Source: Haloglycomyces albus DSM 45210
Lineage (GTDB): Bacteria > Actinomycetota > Actinomycetes > Mycobacteriales > Micromonosporaceae
Direction: 5' to 3'
DNA length: 64,000 nucleotides
NCBI RefSeq assembly: GCF_000527155.1
Contig: NZ_AZUQ01000001.1
Span: 3,299,889-3,363,888, forward strand
Below, one piece after another: positions 20,496 through 29,358 of this stretch. The position numbers and the translations under genes were made by a program. The notes beneath the pieces are model-generated. The model saw only the letters and a program-made list of their open reading frames with translations. It did no database searches and was not told the origin of the DNA. Positions within the stretch are counted from its first letter, which is position 1; each line of letters starts with the position of its first letter.

Positions 20496-21082
20496 CAGTT
20501 GCTCTTTCGTGCTTGCAGGAGCTTTTCAATGTGTTTGGCGGTGAGATCTACTTCGATATGAACGGTGTCGCCGGGGTTCTTCTTCCCCAATGTGGTGGCC
20601 GACAGAGTTTCTGGGATGAGGCTCACACTGAAGGTGTGTTCGTCGACCGCTACGACGGTGAGCGAGACGCCGTCGACGGCGATGGAGCCTTTTTCGACGA
20701 TGTATCTGGTGTATTCACCGGGGAGGTCGAAGGTGACGGTCTCCCAGTTGGCCCCCGGTTCGCGGTGGGTGATCGTGGCGGTGGTGTCGACGTGGCCCTG
20801 TACCAGGTGACCGCCGAGGCGAGTGGTGAGTGTGGCGGCCCGTTCGAGGTTGACGGGGGATCCGGCTTCTAGTTTACCGAGGTCGGAACGCTCATAGGTT
20901 TCCCGCATGACGTCGGCGTGGAATTCGGCGCCGTTGATTTCGGTGACGGTGAGGCAGATTCCGTTGACGGAAATGGAGTCTCCGATGGAGGCATCGCCGG
21001 TGACCAGCGGCCCGTGGACGGTGATGCGCCCTGGCTCGGCTCGGCTGACGACCCCGAGCTCCTCGATGATTCCGGTGAACAC
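20495..21082 (-). CDS. ribE: Riboflavin synthase alpha subunit
   Basis: The 195-aa protein begins [12 protein letters not shown] and shows the two-fold internal repeat of the family: [16 protein letters not shown] and [16 protein letters not shown], with [22 protein letters not shown] between them. It disproportionates two lumazines to riboflavin. The GTG start follows AGGGGG by 6 nt. It is the first gene of the operon, downstream of the FMN riboswitch. No ribD deaminase/reductase gene lies next to it in this window. Confidence 0.95.
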   Translation of the reverse strand: MFTGIIEELGVVSRAEPGRITVHGPLVTGDASIGDSISVNGICLTVTEINGAEFHADVMRETYERSDLGKLEAGSPVNLERAATLTTRLGGHLVQGHVDTTATITHREPGANWETVTFDLPGEYTRYIVEKGSIAVDGVSLTVVAVDEHTFSVSLIPETLSATTLGKKNPGDTVHIEVDLTAKHIEKLLQARKSN

Positions 21083-21224
21083 TGTTCCCCCTACTTACTT
21101 GTCCAGTAGCAGGGCGCGGTGCCGGGCACCGGAATTCAGGGAACAGTCGGGACGGTAACGGGCGTGGCGGCACGGTGGCGCTCGGTGCGCACCGGGCTCT
21201 ACACCCGTGGTGGTTTTCCTATCG

Positions 21225-21375
21225 CGTCTGCTCCCATCCGGACTTTCACCGTCGGCTCTGGACTCACCGGTTGCCCCCGGTTCACCAGATCCACCGATTA
21301 CTGGAGGTAATCGGGTCGCGGGCTTGCGCCGTTTGCGCTCACCGCCGGTTCGGACTTTCACCGACCCCGCTGACG
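21225..21375 (-). promoter_or_regulatory. FMN riboswitch (RFN element) upstream of ribE
   Basis: Read on the minus strand, the region contains the RFN consensus segments in order: GGGGTCGGTGAAAGTCC, ACCGGCGGTGA, GCAAGCCCGCGA, GGTGAACCGGGG, AGAGCCGACGGTGAAAG and TCCGGATGGGAG. The closing P1 strands (CGTC near 21375 and GACG near 21225) pair. FMN binding is expected to shut down the rib operon. About 140 nt separate the aptamer from the ribE start, including the self-complementary CGGTGCGCACCG, which could form part of the expression platform. Confidence 0.95.
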
Positions 21376-21470
21376 TATAGGTTGTCGTCTGGAATTGTGT
21401 CATATGTCCGGACTGTTTGGCTACATTTGTGCGATATAACACCGATCACGAAGGCGGCGAGCAAGGCACT

Positions 21471-22478
21471 CTAGCGGCTCCAGAACACGGGGCGACCTGG
21501 GCGGTGCACCGTATCGGACGGTGCGGTGGAGTAGGCTATGTAGTCGCCTATATGCGACTTTGCCTTCCCTTTCAGGTTGCTGGCTTCGGCGACGGCTTCG
21601 TGAGCGTCGGCGAAGTTGCGCTTGGTGGACAGAGCGACTCCGATAGAGAGCGTCGGCAGCGCCGAGCGGGCCGGATTCCCATTGCGGTCGGTGAAGTCGA
21701 TGTACCCGACTTCCACGTCCTTATCGTCGGCCAAGTCGATGACGTGTTGGCGGAAGTTCCCGATGAGAAATCTGATCGTGGCGTCGATGTCGTCGGGCCG
21801 CGCCAGGATCGCGAAGTCGTCTCCACCCACGTGGCCGAGGAATACCGGGGCGGCGCCCGAGTCGGCCGCGGCGCTGTAGGTCGCTTCGGCCAAGGCCCGA
21901 ATGAATTCGTCTCCGCGCACGAATCCGTATACGTCGTTGACCGCTTTAAAATTATCAATATCAATATAGGCGAGCGCAAAAGGGTAGGCACGCCTGATCC
22001 AGGCGGTCACCTCGCGCAGAATGCGGTCGTTGCCGGGCATGCCGGTCAAGGGGGACGCTTCGCGAACCTCCCGATGTCGCCGAATCGCCGACCCGATCCG
22101 GGCCGAGACTTCGGCCGGGTCGAACGGTTTGGCCACGACGTCGTCGGCCCCGGTTTTCAGGGCGACGATGGTTTCCGCGGCGGTCAATCTGGCCTGTGTG
22201 AAGACGATCGGCAGGGAGGCGGTCGCCGGATCGGCGCGCAGTTGCCCGGTCAAGGCCAGTCCGTCGATGAACGGAATGTCGCGTTCGATGATCAGAATCG
22301 ACGGGCGTCGCACCGCGATGGACGCCAACGTCTGGTACCCGTCTCTGGCGAGCGCGGTGTCGAACCCGTCGTGGCGCAGGCGTTCAGCCAGGTACTGGGC
22401 GACATGGGCATCGGAATCAGCTATGAGCACCAGATCCTCGCCGGGAGTGGGGTCGGCGTTGGGGATGGTATCGCTCAC
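21471..22478 (-). CDS. Response-regulator-like diguanylate cyclase (REC-GGDEF)
   Basis: About 335 aa: an N-terminal receiver domain (LVLIADSDAHVAQYLAERL through ADDVVAKPFDPAEV) and a C-terminal GGDEF domain (FALAYIDIDNFKAVNDVYG, then GHVGGDDFAIL). In the receiver, Glu65 (ILIIERDIP) occupies the usual phosphoacceptor Asp position, while the acidic pair and Lys are kept. The GGDEF motif reads GGDDF, a tolerated variant. The product would make c-di-GMP if active. The GTG at 22478 is chosen because it lies just after the rpe stop; the longer frame runs into rpe. Probably co-transcribed with rpe. Confidence 0.85.
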   Translation of the reverse strand: MSDTIPNADPTPGEDLVLIADSDAHVAQYLAERLRHDGFDTALARDGYQTLASIAVRRPSILIIERDIPFIDGLALTGQLRADPATASLPIVFTQARLTAAETIVALKTGADDVVAKPFDPAEVSARIGSAIRRHREVREASPLTGMPGNDRILREVTAWIRRAYPFALAYIDIDNFKAVNDVYGFVRGDEFIRALAEATYSAAADSGAAPVFLGHVGGDDFAILARPDDIDATIRFLIGNFRQHVIDLADDKDVEVGYIDFTDRNGNPARSALPTLSIGVALSTKRNFADAHEAVAEASNLKGKAKSHIGDYIAYSTAPSDTVHRPGRPVFWSR

Positions 22479-22482
22479 GTGG

Positions 22483-23205
22483 TCACCGTTCGTTGGTCGC
22501 CGGGTTGTCAGTGGACGGTTGACGCGCCGCGTCGGCCTGTTGCCGGAGTCGTCGGGCGGCCGCGGCGGGGTCGGAGGCACCGTAGACGGCGGTACCGGCT
22601 ACGAAGGCGTCGGCACCGGCCGTAGCGGCCTGTTCGATGGTATCGGCGGAGATTCCTCCGTCAACCTCAATACGGAGATCCAAGTGCCCGCTTTTTGCGT
22701 GACGACGTGCGAGCGCGACCTTGTCCAGTAGCTCAGGCATGAATTTCTGCCCGCCGAAACCGGCTTTGATCGTCATGATCAGCAGCGTGTCGAATTCCGG
22801 CAGAATGTCGAGGTAGGAATCCACCGGAGTGTCACGGTCGATCGCCAGCCCCGCCTTGGTTCCGGCCGCACGCAGGTTTTTCGCGATGGTCACCGGATCG
22901 TCGGTCGCCTCGGCATGGAACGACACGTTATAGGCGCCCAGTTCCGCATAGCCAACGGCCCATTGTGCGGGATCGTCGATCATGAGGTGACAGTCGAGCG
23001 GTACGTCGGTACTCGCGCGGAGAGCCTGAACGACCGGAGGCCCCAGCGTCAGGTTGGGCACGAAATGATTGTCCATGACGTCAACATGCAGCCAATCGAC
23101 CTCTTCGGACACTCGAGCCGCCTCGTCTGCCAAGTGGGCAAAGTCCGCGGCAAGCAAACTGGGGGCAATGACGGTTGACTGTTCTGTATTCCTCACGTCG
23201 CTCAC
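22483..23205 (-). CDS. rpe: Ribulose-phosphate 3-epimerase
   Basis: The 240-aa TIM barrel has [35 protein letters not shown] (metal-binding His and Asp), [33 protein letters not shown] and [15 protein letters not shown]. It interconverts ribulose 5-phosphate and xylulose 5-phosphate in the pentose phosphate pathway. The extra C-terminal tail ([23 protein letters not shown] region) is about 20 residues longer than most homologues. Confidence 0.96.
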   Translation of the reverse strand: MSDVRNTEQSTVIAPSLLAADFAHLADEAARVSEEVDWLHVDVMDNHFVPNLTLGPPVVQALRASTDVPLDCHLMIDDPAQWAVGYAELGAYNVSFHAEATDDPVTIAKNLRAAGTKAGLAIDRDTPVDSYLDILPEFDTLLIMTIKAGFGGQKFMPELLDKVALARRHAKSGHLDLRIEVDGGISADTIEQAATAGADAFVAGTAVYGASDPAAAARRLRQQADAARQPSTDNPATNER

Positions 23206-23301
23206 CCCTCAAGTGTAATTCAAGGCGTACGGTAACGACACGCCAGTTTGGCCTTACTCGCGCGGTGCGGAAACACGCCTTGACGATGCGGCTCTACCGT
23301 C

Positions 23302-24702
23302 TCATACGCGGCGTAGAAGAGCGAGGAACATGGCGTCCGTACCATGACGATGCGGCCAGAGCTGCCGATACGGCCCCGCGGTCGTATCGGGAATCTCCGA
23401 CACCAGCGCCGGCGACTCGACCACTTCCACGTGACCTTCGGCCACAACGGAGTCGACGATGTCCTTGGTCTCCGCCCACAACGGCGAGCAGGTCACATAG
23501 GCGACCACTCCCCCACGACGGGTAATGCGAACGGCGTTGTGGAGCAGTGCGCGTTGCAGCCTGCTCAACTCAGCGACGTCGACCGGCTGTTTGCGCCAAC
23601 GTGCCTCCGGGCGGCGACGCAGTGCCCCCAGCCCGGAACAGGGGGCGTCGACGAGCACGCGGTCGGCACCGTCCGCACGTCCCCACCGCCTTCCATCGGC
23701 TTCGACAACCTCCACCGGCATATCGGTCGTGTTCTCCCGCACCAGGTCCGCTCGGTGGGCTGCCGGCTCCACGGCCGTCACCCGTGCGGAGCGTTCCCGC
23801 GCCAGACTGCCGAGTAGAGCACTTTTACCTCCTGGACCGGCACACAGATCGACCCATGCCGCGTCACTTCCCTCGATCGCGGTGTCGGTAAGGGCCAGGG
23901 TCACCGCCTGGCTGCCCTCGTCCTGTACGCCCGCCGCCTTCGCCGCGACCGCCGGGACCCGACCGGGGTCCCCTGCCGAAAGGTACACCGCATAGGGAGA
24001 CCAGCGTCCGACCTCACCACCGGTTTGGGAGGCCAGATCAGACCGTGTTATCCGCCCTGGCCGGGCGGTGAGATGCACCTGCGGAGCGCTATTGTTCTCC
24101 GCCAGAGCGGCCTCCACCTCTGACTCGGGCAGGAGCGACTCGAATTCGGCCACAATCCATTCCGGATGGGATTGATCGAATGCCAGCCGACCTCGCGTCG
24201 TCGTCGGGTCAAGGCCGGAGCTTGCCCTTGGTGTGTCCATCAGCTCCGCACGCCACTGTTCAAACGAACGGTCCGCCACCTTACGGAGTACGGCATTGGC
24301 CAGACCGGACACCTTGGGCGCCACCGCTCCCTTGACGAGCCCGACGGTTGTGGACACCGCCGCGTACGCGTCGATGCGGGTCCACAGGATCTGATAGGCA
24401 CCGAGGCGGAGAGCGTCCACCAGGTCGGGACGCAGATCGGTCAGGTCCCGCCCGGAGGCGGCGGTCAAAACGGCGTCGAGCGTGCCTTGAGCGCGCAGAG
24501 TGCCGTAGGCGAGTTCGGTGGCGAGCCGGGAATCCCGCTCCGACAGGTTCGCCGCCGCCAGCGCTTTGGGTAGCACCAGGTTGGCATAGGCGTCATCGGC
24601 GCTCACCGCTCGTAGAGTGTCGAAGGCGACGCGCCGGGGATTGTTACGCCCACCTCGACGGGTCTGAGTGGGTCGACCGTTCGCTTTACTCAAACCGACC
24701 AT
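23302..24702 (-). CDS. rsmB: 16S rRNA (cytosine-5) methyltransferase RsmB-like
   Basis: About 466 aa with an N-terminal NusB-like RNA-binding domain (RRVAFDTLRAVSADDAYAN) and a Rossmann methyltransferase domain: QDEGSQAVTLAL, DLCAGPGGKSALLGSL (SAM site), VLVDAPCSGLGALRRRPEARW (PC motif) and YVTCSPL (catalytic TC motif). It methylates a cytosine in 16S rRNA. The ATG at 24702 has CAGGA five nt upstream and overlaps the 3' end of fmt by 17 bp, a usual order (def-fmt-rsmB). Confidence 0.94.
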   Translation of the reverse strand: MVGLSKANGRPTQTRRGGRNNPRRVAFDTLRAVSADDAYANLVLPKALAAANLSERDSRLATELAYGTLRAQGTLDAVLTAASGRDLTDLRPDLVDALRLGAYQILWTRIDAYAAVSTTVGLVKGAVAPKVSGLANAVLRKVADRSFEQWRAELMDTPRASSGLDPTTTRGRLAFDQSHPEWIVAEFESLLPESEVEAALAENNSAPQVHLTARPGRITRSDLASQTGGEVGRWSPYAVYLSAGDPGRVPAVAAKAAGVQDEGSQAVTLALTDTAIEGSDAAWVDLCAGPGGKSALLGSLARERSARVTAVEPAAHRADLVRENTTDMPVEVVEADGRRWGRADGADRVLVDAPCSGLGALRRRPEARWRKQPVDVAELSRLQRALLHNAVRITRRGGVVAYVTCSPLWAETKDIVDSVVAEGHVEVVESPALVSEIPDTTAGPYRQLWPHRHGTDAMFLALLRRV

Positions 24703-25609
24703 CGCTTTCCTGAATTCCACGCGCCCATGCGGTCGCGTCCATGGCTTTCTTACCGGCCGGCTGTACCGTGCCCAGACGCACCGGATCGGTCGCGGTACCG
24801 ACGAACACGGACTTCTTGGTCGTTTCCAAGCGGCCCGGTTCCAACCGAGGGCCGTCCTTGTCGACCGTCACCGGACCAAGACGGAAGCGTTCGCCCTGCC
24901 ATTCGGTCCACGCACCCGGCGTCGGCGTCACGGCGCGCACCCGGCGATCCACGGCGAAGGCCGGTTCGCTCCACCGCACACGGGCGTCGGCGGAGGTGAT
25001 CTTCGGAGCCAGACTCACTCCGTCGCTCGACTGCGGACGAGCGTGGATATCGTCCTCGGCCAGAGCGTTGACCACGTCGACCGCCAGGCGCGCTCCCGAG
25101 ACGGACAGGCGTTCCAGCACGTCACCGGAGGTGTCCCGAGAGGAGATGGAGTCGGTGACCATGCCGAAGACCGGCCCGGTGTCCATCCCGGCCTCCAGCT
25201 GGAAAACGCTCGCACCGGTCATATCGTCACCGGAGAGAACGGCGTGTTGCACCGGGGCGGCTCCGCGCCAGGCGGGCAACAGCGAGAAATGCAGGTTGAT
25301 CCAACCCAGACGAGGAATGTCCAGAGCTTCGCGCGGTACGAGTTTCCCATAGGCCACCACGACCACAAGGTCAACGTCGAGCTCACGTAGACGTTGGTGA
25401 GCCTCTTCCGTCCGCAGAGTGGTCGGCGTCCACACGTCCAGACCGCGATTCTCGGCCCACTGCGCCACCTGGGAACGGGCGACCTTGCGTCCACGTCCGC
25501 GACGTGCGTCCGGCTGTGTGAGTACCCCGACCAGTTCGTGCGGCGATTCCGCGAGCGCTTCCAGCGTCGGAACGGCTACCTGTGGTGTCCCGGCAAAAAG
25601 TATCCTCAT
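24686..25609 (-). CDS. fmt: Methionyl-tRNA formyltransferase
   Basis: The 307-aa protein begins MRILFAGTPQVAVPTLEAL and has KLVPREALDIPRLGWINLHFSLLPAWRGAAPVQHA, which contains the SLLP and formyl-binding motifs, and GAWTEWQGERFRL in the C-terminal domain. It formylates initiator Met-tRNA. Its ATG overlaps the def stop (ATGA), so the formylation and deformylation genes are coupled. Confidence 0.96.
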   Translation of the reverse strand: MRILFAGTPQVAVPTLEALAESPHELVGVLTQPDARRGRGRKVARSQVAQWAENRGLDVWTPTTLRTEEAHQRLRELDVDLVVVVAYGKLVPREALDIPRLGWINLHFSLLPAWRGAAPVQHAVLSGDDMTGASVFQLEAGMDTGPVFGMVTDSISSRDTSGDVLERLSVSGARLAVDVVNALAEDDIHARPQSSDGVSLAPKITSADARVRWSEPAFAVDRRVRAVTPTPGAWTEWQGERFRLGPVTVDKDGPRLEPGRLETTKKSVFVGTATDPVRLGTVQPAGKKAMDATAWARGIQESDGRFE

Positions 25610-26166
25610 TGTTTGAAAAACAGTCCTTGATTTCCAGATTGGGAATGTGGAGAGACTTTGACCTTTACGTTGTCGTCGTACCAGTCCTGTGCTCGGATTT
25701 CTTCCAATGCCGCACGCCGCGCCTCCTTGTCGAGGCGATCGATGAAGATAATGCCGTCCAGATGATCGGTCTCGTGCTGTAGGCAGCGGGCCATCATACC
25801 GGTACCGACGATCTGGACGGGATCGCCGTACTCGTTAAAGCCCTTGGCGATGACGTTCTGACGTCGTACCGTGTCGAAATAGAGCCCGGGAAGGGACAGA
25901 CAACCCTCCGGGCCCTCCTGAAGCTCTTCATCGGGGAATTCGAGTAGTGGATTGACGATGTGGCCGACCACGTCGTCCACGTCGAAGGCAAAGACGCGCA
26001 GCCCTACTCCCAGCTGAGGGGCCGCCAAACCGGCGCCCCCTTCATCGCGCATGGTGTCGACCAGATCCTTCACCAGCTTGCGTAGCTCTTTGTCGTAGCT
26101 GGTCACCTCCTCGGCAGGTGTCCGTAGGACGGGATCTCCGTAGAGGTGAATCGGCATCACCGACAT
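25606..26166 (-). CDS. def: Peptide deformylase
   Basis: The 186-aa protein has all three signatures: GGAGLAAPQLGVGLR, GPEGCLSLPG (metal-binding Cys) and QHETDHLDGIIFIDRL (HExxH). It removes the N-formyl group from nascent proteins. GGGGAG lies 6 nt before the ATG at 26166. The C-terminal tail after the last helix (VKVKVSPHSQSGNQGLFFKQ) is not part of the core fold. Confidence 0.96.
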   Translation of the reverse strand: MSVMPIHLYGDPVLRTPAEEVTSYDKELRKLVKDLVDTMRDEGGAGLAAPQLGVGLRVFAFDVDDVVGHIVNPLLEFPDEELQEGPEGCLSLPGLYFDTVRRQNVIAKGFNEYGDPVQIVGTGMMARCLQHETDHLDGIIFIDRLDKEARRAALEEIRAQDWYDDNVKVKVSPHSQSGNQGLFFKQ

Positions 26167-26371
26167 GTCGTCTCCCCTTATCGGTCGGTATCAGGGCGGC
26201 ATCGTACTCAGTGTCGCACCCTGATCGGGGTGTGGTGGCGTTCCGGTCGGCGGTTGTGGCCTTCGCGTCCATCGCCAGCATCAGCACCCCGACGATCGAC
26301 ACGGTGGCGCATATCAACAACACCGCCAGAGTGCCTATCTCCCCCAACCAGATCATGTTCCTCACCCCCAT
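26042..26371 (-). CDS. Possible small membrane protein overlapping def (uncertain)
   Basis: A frame of up to 109 codons starts with a hydrophobic helix (IGTLAVLLICATVSIVGVLML) followed by a polar tail. Only its first 68 or so codons lie outside def; the rest overlaps def in another frame and is low-complexity. A GGTGAGG sequence before the second ATG (26356) could serve as ribosome site. The clear transmembrane segment between the ABC permease and def supports a real small gene, but the C-terminal part may be spurious or frameshifted. Function unknown. Confidence 0.35.
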   Translation of the reverse strand: MGVRNMIWLGEIGTLAVLLICATVSIVGVLMLAMDAKATTADRNATTPRSGCDTEYDAALIPTDKGRRHVGDADSPLRRSRPTDTCRGGDQLRQRATQAGEGSGRHHAR

Positions 26372-26402
26372 CAGCGACGGTTTGCGCCCCGATCCGTCCC
26401 GG

Positions 26403-27149
26403 CTAAGCCGTGTGGGAACGAATGGCGACGTCGGAGAGCAGGCGGCGCACCAAATATCCGTACAGAATCAGCAACACGGCCACGACCAGCAACTTGTACT
26501 GCAGATCGACATCGGCGATGAGGCCGAAGGTCAGCCGGATCGGTAGGGGCGCGTCCACCAGGTTGGTATCCGACAGGCCATTGACCGTGATCACGCCACC
26601 GGCGATGACGAAGATGACCGGAATGGTGCTCTGGCCTGCCATGCGGTATATCAGCACCCCGGTCAGCATTCCGACGAAGGTGTAGACGTAGTACACGGGA
26701 AAGGTCAGCAGGCCGTCGATCAGCGTATCCGATACCGACCCGCTGACCTCCGCCCACAGGCCACCGACCAGTTTCTGCTGACTGTCCAAGGCGGTCAGAA
26801 GGAAGTACTCCCCGGTATAGCCGGCAATCGTTATGAGCGCCATGAGCGGTGGAGCCACCACCGCGAACATCAAAAAGCCGGCCGACAGTTCCCGGCGCGT
26901 CACTCCTTGAGCCACACCGGTCGGAACCAGGCTGTAGGCGATGCCGCCGGCCATAATGGCCAGAAAGATCGCCCCGGCCTGCGACAGAATCAACCAGATG
27001 GAGTAGTTGTCGAGCTCCTGAATTCGCGTATAGGCGAACAGAGCCACGTACGAGCCGAGTCCGATTGCGAGGAACCACCAGGCGAAGGCGGTGAAAAGGT
27101 ACAATATCAGGCTCATACCGAAGTCTCGGGATCGATTGAGCTGTGCCAT
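26403..27149 (-). CDS. ABC transporter permease-type membrane protein
   Basis: The 248-aa protein has about six transmembrane segments (for example MSLILYLFTAFAWWFLAIGL, IWLILSQAGAIFLAIMAGG, LLVVAVLLILYGYLV). It lies 5 bp after the ABC ATPase gene, with which it would form a two-component transporter. No substrate-binding protein is present, so export or membrane-stress functions are more likely than uptake. This fits the YtrA-type GntR regulator of the operon; family knowledge links such systems to cell-envelope or antibiotic stress. Confidence 0.8.
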   Translation of the reverse strand: MAQLNRSRDFGMSLILYLFTAFAWWFLAIGLGSYVALFAYTRIQELDNYSIWLILSQAGAIFLAIMAGGIAYSLVPTGVAQGVTRRELSAGFLMFAVVAPPLMALITIAGYTGEYFLLTALDSQQKLVGGLWAEVSGSVSDTLIDGLLTFPVYYVYTFVGMLTGVLIYRMAGQSTIPVIFVIAGGVITVNGLSDTNLVDAPLPIRLTFGLIADVDLQYKLLVVAVLLILYGYLVRRLLSDVAIRSHTA

Positions 27150-27154
27150 GGGTA

Positions 27155-28021
27155 TTACCTATCCGGGTTGGTGAGGTGTATGAACAAATCCTGCAGTCCG
27201 ATCGGGTTGATCTCCACTCCCTCACGGGGCAGGCGACGTCGGACGTCGTCGGGAAGTTCGACGACCGTCGCGCTCTTTGTGGGCCCCAGACGTTGTTCGG
27301 ACAGCACTTCGAGCGACGCGGTGGCTCCGTCGACGGCCTCCGCACTTCCGGTCAGAGTGGCTCCCATGGTGTCCAGAGAATCCTTGTCCGAATGGAGGAG
27401 GACTCGACCCTTGTCCAGGATGATCACCTCTTCCAGCATGGAGGCCACTTCGTCGATCAGATGCGACGATAGAATCACCGTATGCGGACGGTCCATATAG
27501 GTCTGGAGCACTTCGCGATAAAAGGCGTCACGACTCGGGGCGTCCATTCCCAAGTGGACTTCGTCGTACATGATCAGGTCCGCTCCGGAGGCCAAACCGG
27601 TGATGCCCGCCAATTTGGAGCGCTGCCCTCGCGACAGTTGCGACACCTTCTTATCGAGGTCCACTTCCCATTTGTCCGCCAACGACGCGGCGTACGCGCC
27701 GTCCCAATGCGGTCGCATGTCACAGAGGTCGAATACTTCGTTGCCGTCATCGGAGTCGTCGAAGTCCCCGCCTTCTCTGATGAGGCAGACCTGCGAGACG
27801 ATATCGATGTTTTCGAAGACCGTTTGACCGCCCACGGACAACGACCCCTGCGAGTGCTTACGGAATCCGGCCAGCAGGCTCAGCAGACTGGTCTTTCCCG
27901 ACCCGTTCCGCCCCAACAGTCCGTAAATCTTTTCCGGCTCCAGATTCAGTGTGACCTGCGAGAGGGCGGTGGTCGCTCCGTACTTCAGGCCCAGATCGCG
28001 GGTGGAAACCGAGAAACTCAT
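27155..28021 (-). CDS. ABC transporter ATP-binding protein
   Basis: The 288-aa ATPase has Walker A GLLGRNGSGKTSLLSLLAG, signature VSQLSRGQRSKLAGITGL, Walker B-like ADLIMYDEVHLGMDA and H-loop VILSSHLIDEV. Walker B is followed by Glu then Val-His rather than Pro, a small departure. The C-terminal 60 residues form a regulatory extension. The start overlaps the GntR gene stop (ATGA), so it is translationally coupled. Confidence 0.9.
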   Translation of the reverse strand: MSFSVSTRDLGLKYGATTALSQVTLNLEPEKIYGLLGRNGSGKTSLLSLLAGFRKHSQGSLSVGGQTVFENIDIVSQVCLIREGGDFDDSDDGNEVFDLCDMRPHWDGAYAASLADKWEVDLDKKVSQLSRGQRSKLAGITGLASGADLIMYDEVHLGMDAPSRDAFYREVLQTYMDRPHTVILSSHLIDEVASMLEEVIILDKGRVLLHSDKDSLDTMGATLTGSAEAVDGATASLEVLSEQRLGPTKSATVVELPDDVRRRLPREGVEINPIGLQDLFIHLTNPDR

Positions 28022-28383
28022 GCCGACACCTCAGCTTGATCGCGTAGATAATGAATAATGTCCTCGATGCTGATTCCCGCCGCTTGGGCGCGCTCCAACA
28101 GAGGCTCCAGTACTTCCTGAAAGAACTGTTCCCGATAATCGCTGGACAATCTGTCCCGGGCATCGTCGGCCACAAACATTCCAATACCGCGTTGTTTGTA
28201 CAAAACCCCTTCATCGACCAGGTCTTTAAAGGCCTTCTGCGCGGTCGCGGGGTTGATCCGAAAAAACGAAGCGTACTCGTTCGTGGACATGATTTTTCCT
28301 CCGGGTGGCAAGGTGCCGTTCATAATGTCCGACTTGATCTGATCAGCGATCTGGCGATATATGGGTGTTCCGTCATCAAACAT
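28018..28383 (-). CDS. GntR-family regulator, YtrA type
   Basis: The 121-aa protein has the winged-helix start PIYRQIADQIKSDIMNGTLPPGGKI followed by the recognition helix region RINPATAQKAFKDLVDEGVLYKQRGIGMFV. Only a short helical C-terminal segment follows, as in the YtrA subfamily, which has no large effector domain. These autoregulate ABC transporter operons. The 16-bp palindrome upstream is its probable operator. Confidence 0.92.
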   Translation of the reverse strand: MFDDGTPIYRQIADQIKSDIMNGTLPPGGKIMSTNEYASFFRINPATAQKAFKDLVDEGVLYKQRGIGMFVADDARDRLSSDYREQFFQEVLEPLLERAQAAGISIEDIIHYLRDQAEVSA

Positions 28384-28414
28384 CTCGCCGTCTCCTGGTT
28401 CAGTACTTGAGGGG

Positions 28415-28430
28415 TTAATTAGCTAACTAA
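28415..28430. promoter_or_regulatory. Probable GntR operator
   Basis: TTAATTAGCTAACTAA is a near-perfect 16-bp palindrome (14 of 16 positions symmetrical) centred on TTAGCTAA. It lies 32 bp upstream of the GntR gene start in an AT-rich patch. YtrA-type regulators usually bind palindromes at this place; the match to this regulator is inferred from position. Confidence 0.6.
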
Positions 28431-28491
28431 TGAACCATAGCACCTAGAAGGTTCCACTGACAAACCCCCGGCGAGATCCGTTCCAGGACAT

Positions 28492-28520
28492 AAAAAAGCG
28501 GCCACCCGAGGTGGCCGCTT
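28492..28520 (-). terminator. Rho-independent terminator of the aromatic operon
   Basis: An AAGCGGCCAC / GTGGCCGCTT stem of 10-11 bp with a tiny loop is flanked on its low-coordinate side by six A, so the minus-strand transcript ends in a hairpin followed by a U-run. It lies 26 bp after the hydratase stop codon and closes the nine-gene operon. Confidence 0.9.
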
Positions 28521-28545
28521 CCGAGTTACCAGCAGGAAATCGAGA

Positions 28546-29328
28546 CTAAGAGAAGTTCACCGCCACCTCTCCCAAAGGGCCCAGACGAGCGGAAACCCGG
28601 TCACCGGCACGCACGGCGGCCGTCGGCCCCAGTGCGCCGGTGAGCACCACGTCTCCACGCCGCAGGGGGCGGTTGCGCTCCGCCATTCTGGCCGCCAACC
28701 AGCGCAAGGCGTTGAGGGGGGAACCGAGGCAGTCACGACCGGTCCCGGTCGACACCCGCTCGTCGTTCAGCCGCATGTCCATCGTGCAGGCGGCGATGTC
28801 CAAATCCGTCAGACGACGCGGAGTATGTCCCAGAACAAAATGCGAGGCGGCCGCATTGTCGGCGATGGTGTCGACGATGGAGATGTCCCACTCGGCTATA
28901 CGGCAATCGATGATTTCCAGAGCCGCGACCGCGTAGTCCACCGCCGATATCGCCTCGGCGGTGGTGACGTTCGAACGTGTGAGATCGCCACCCATGACCA
29001 GCGCGATTTCCGCCTCGATTCGTGGAGCGATGAGTCCTGACGTCGAGATGGTCCCTTCGTTGGGTATGTCCATGTAATCGAACAGCATCCCGAAGTCCGG
29101 CTGATCAACGCCGAGTTGAGCCTGAACGTCAACAGAGGTCAGACCGATCTTGCGCCCCACGATCCGCGCGCCTCGGCCGGTCACATGATGGGTGTTGACG
29201 TCCTGAACCGCATAGGCGGTTTCAATGTCGGTCGCCCCGATTACCTCTCGAACCGGCGCGACCGCGACGGCATCGCGTGCCGCCGCGCGTAGGTCCTCCG
29301 CGACCTGTTCACATGGGTCTACAGTCAT
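28546..29328 (-). CDS. 2-Keto-4-pentenoate hydratase (MhpD-like)
   Basis: The 260-aa protein fits the fumarylacetoacetate hydrolase-like hydratase family: IVGRKIGLTSVDVQAQLGV, PRIEAEIALVMG (metal-binding Glu pair), CRIAEWDISIVDTIADNAA and GSPLNALRWLAARM. It adds water to 2-hydroxypenta-2,4-dienoate, the shared product of meta-cleavage pathways. It is the last gene of the operon. The aldolase and acetaldehyde dehydrogenase that normally follow are not in the window. Confidence 0.9.
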   Translation of the reverse strand: MTVDPCEQVAEDLRAAARDAVAVAPVREVIGATDIETAYAVQDVNTHHVTGRGARIVGRKIGLTSVDVQAQLGVDQPDFGMLFDYMDIPNEGTISTSGLIAPRIEAEIALVMGGDLTRSNVTTAEAISAVDYAVAALEIIDCRIAEWDISIVDTIADNAAASHFVLGHTPRRLTDLDIAACTMDMRLNDERVSTGTGRDCLGSPLNALRWLAARMAERNRPLRRGDVVLTGALGPTAAVRAGDRVSARLGPLGEVAVNFS

Positions 29329-29358
29329 GTCCTCACCTAACGATTCCCCAGCGCTCCA

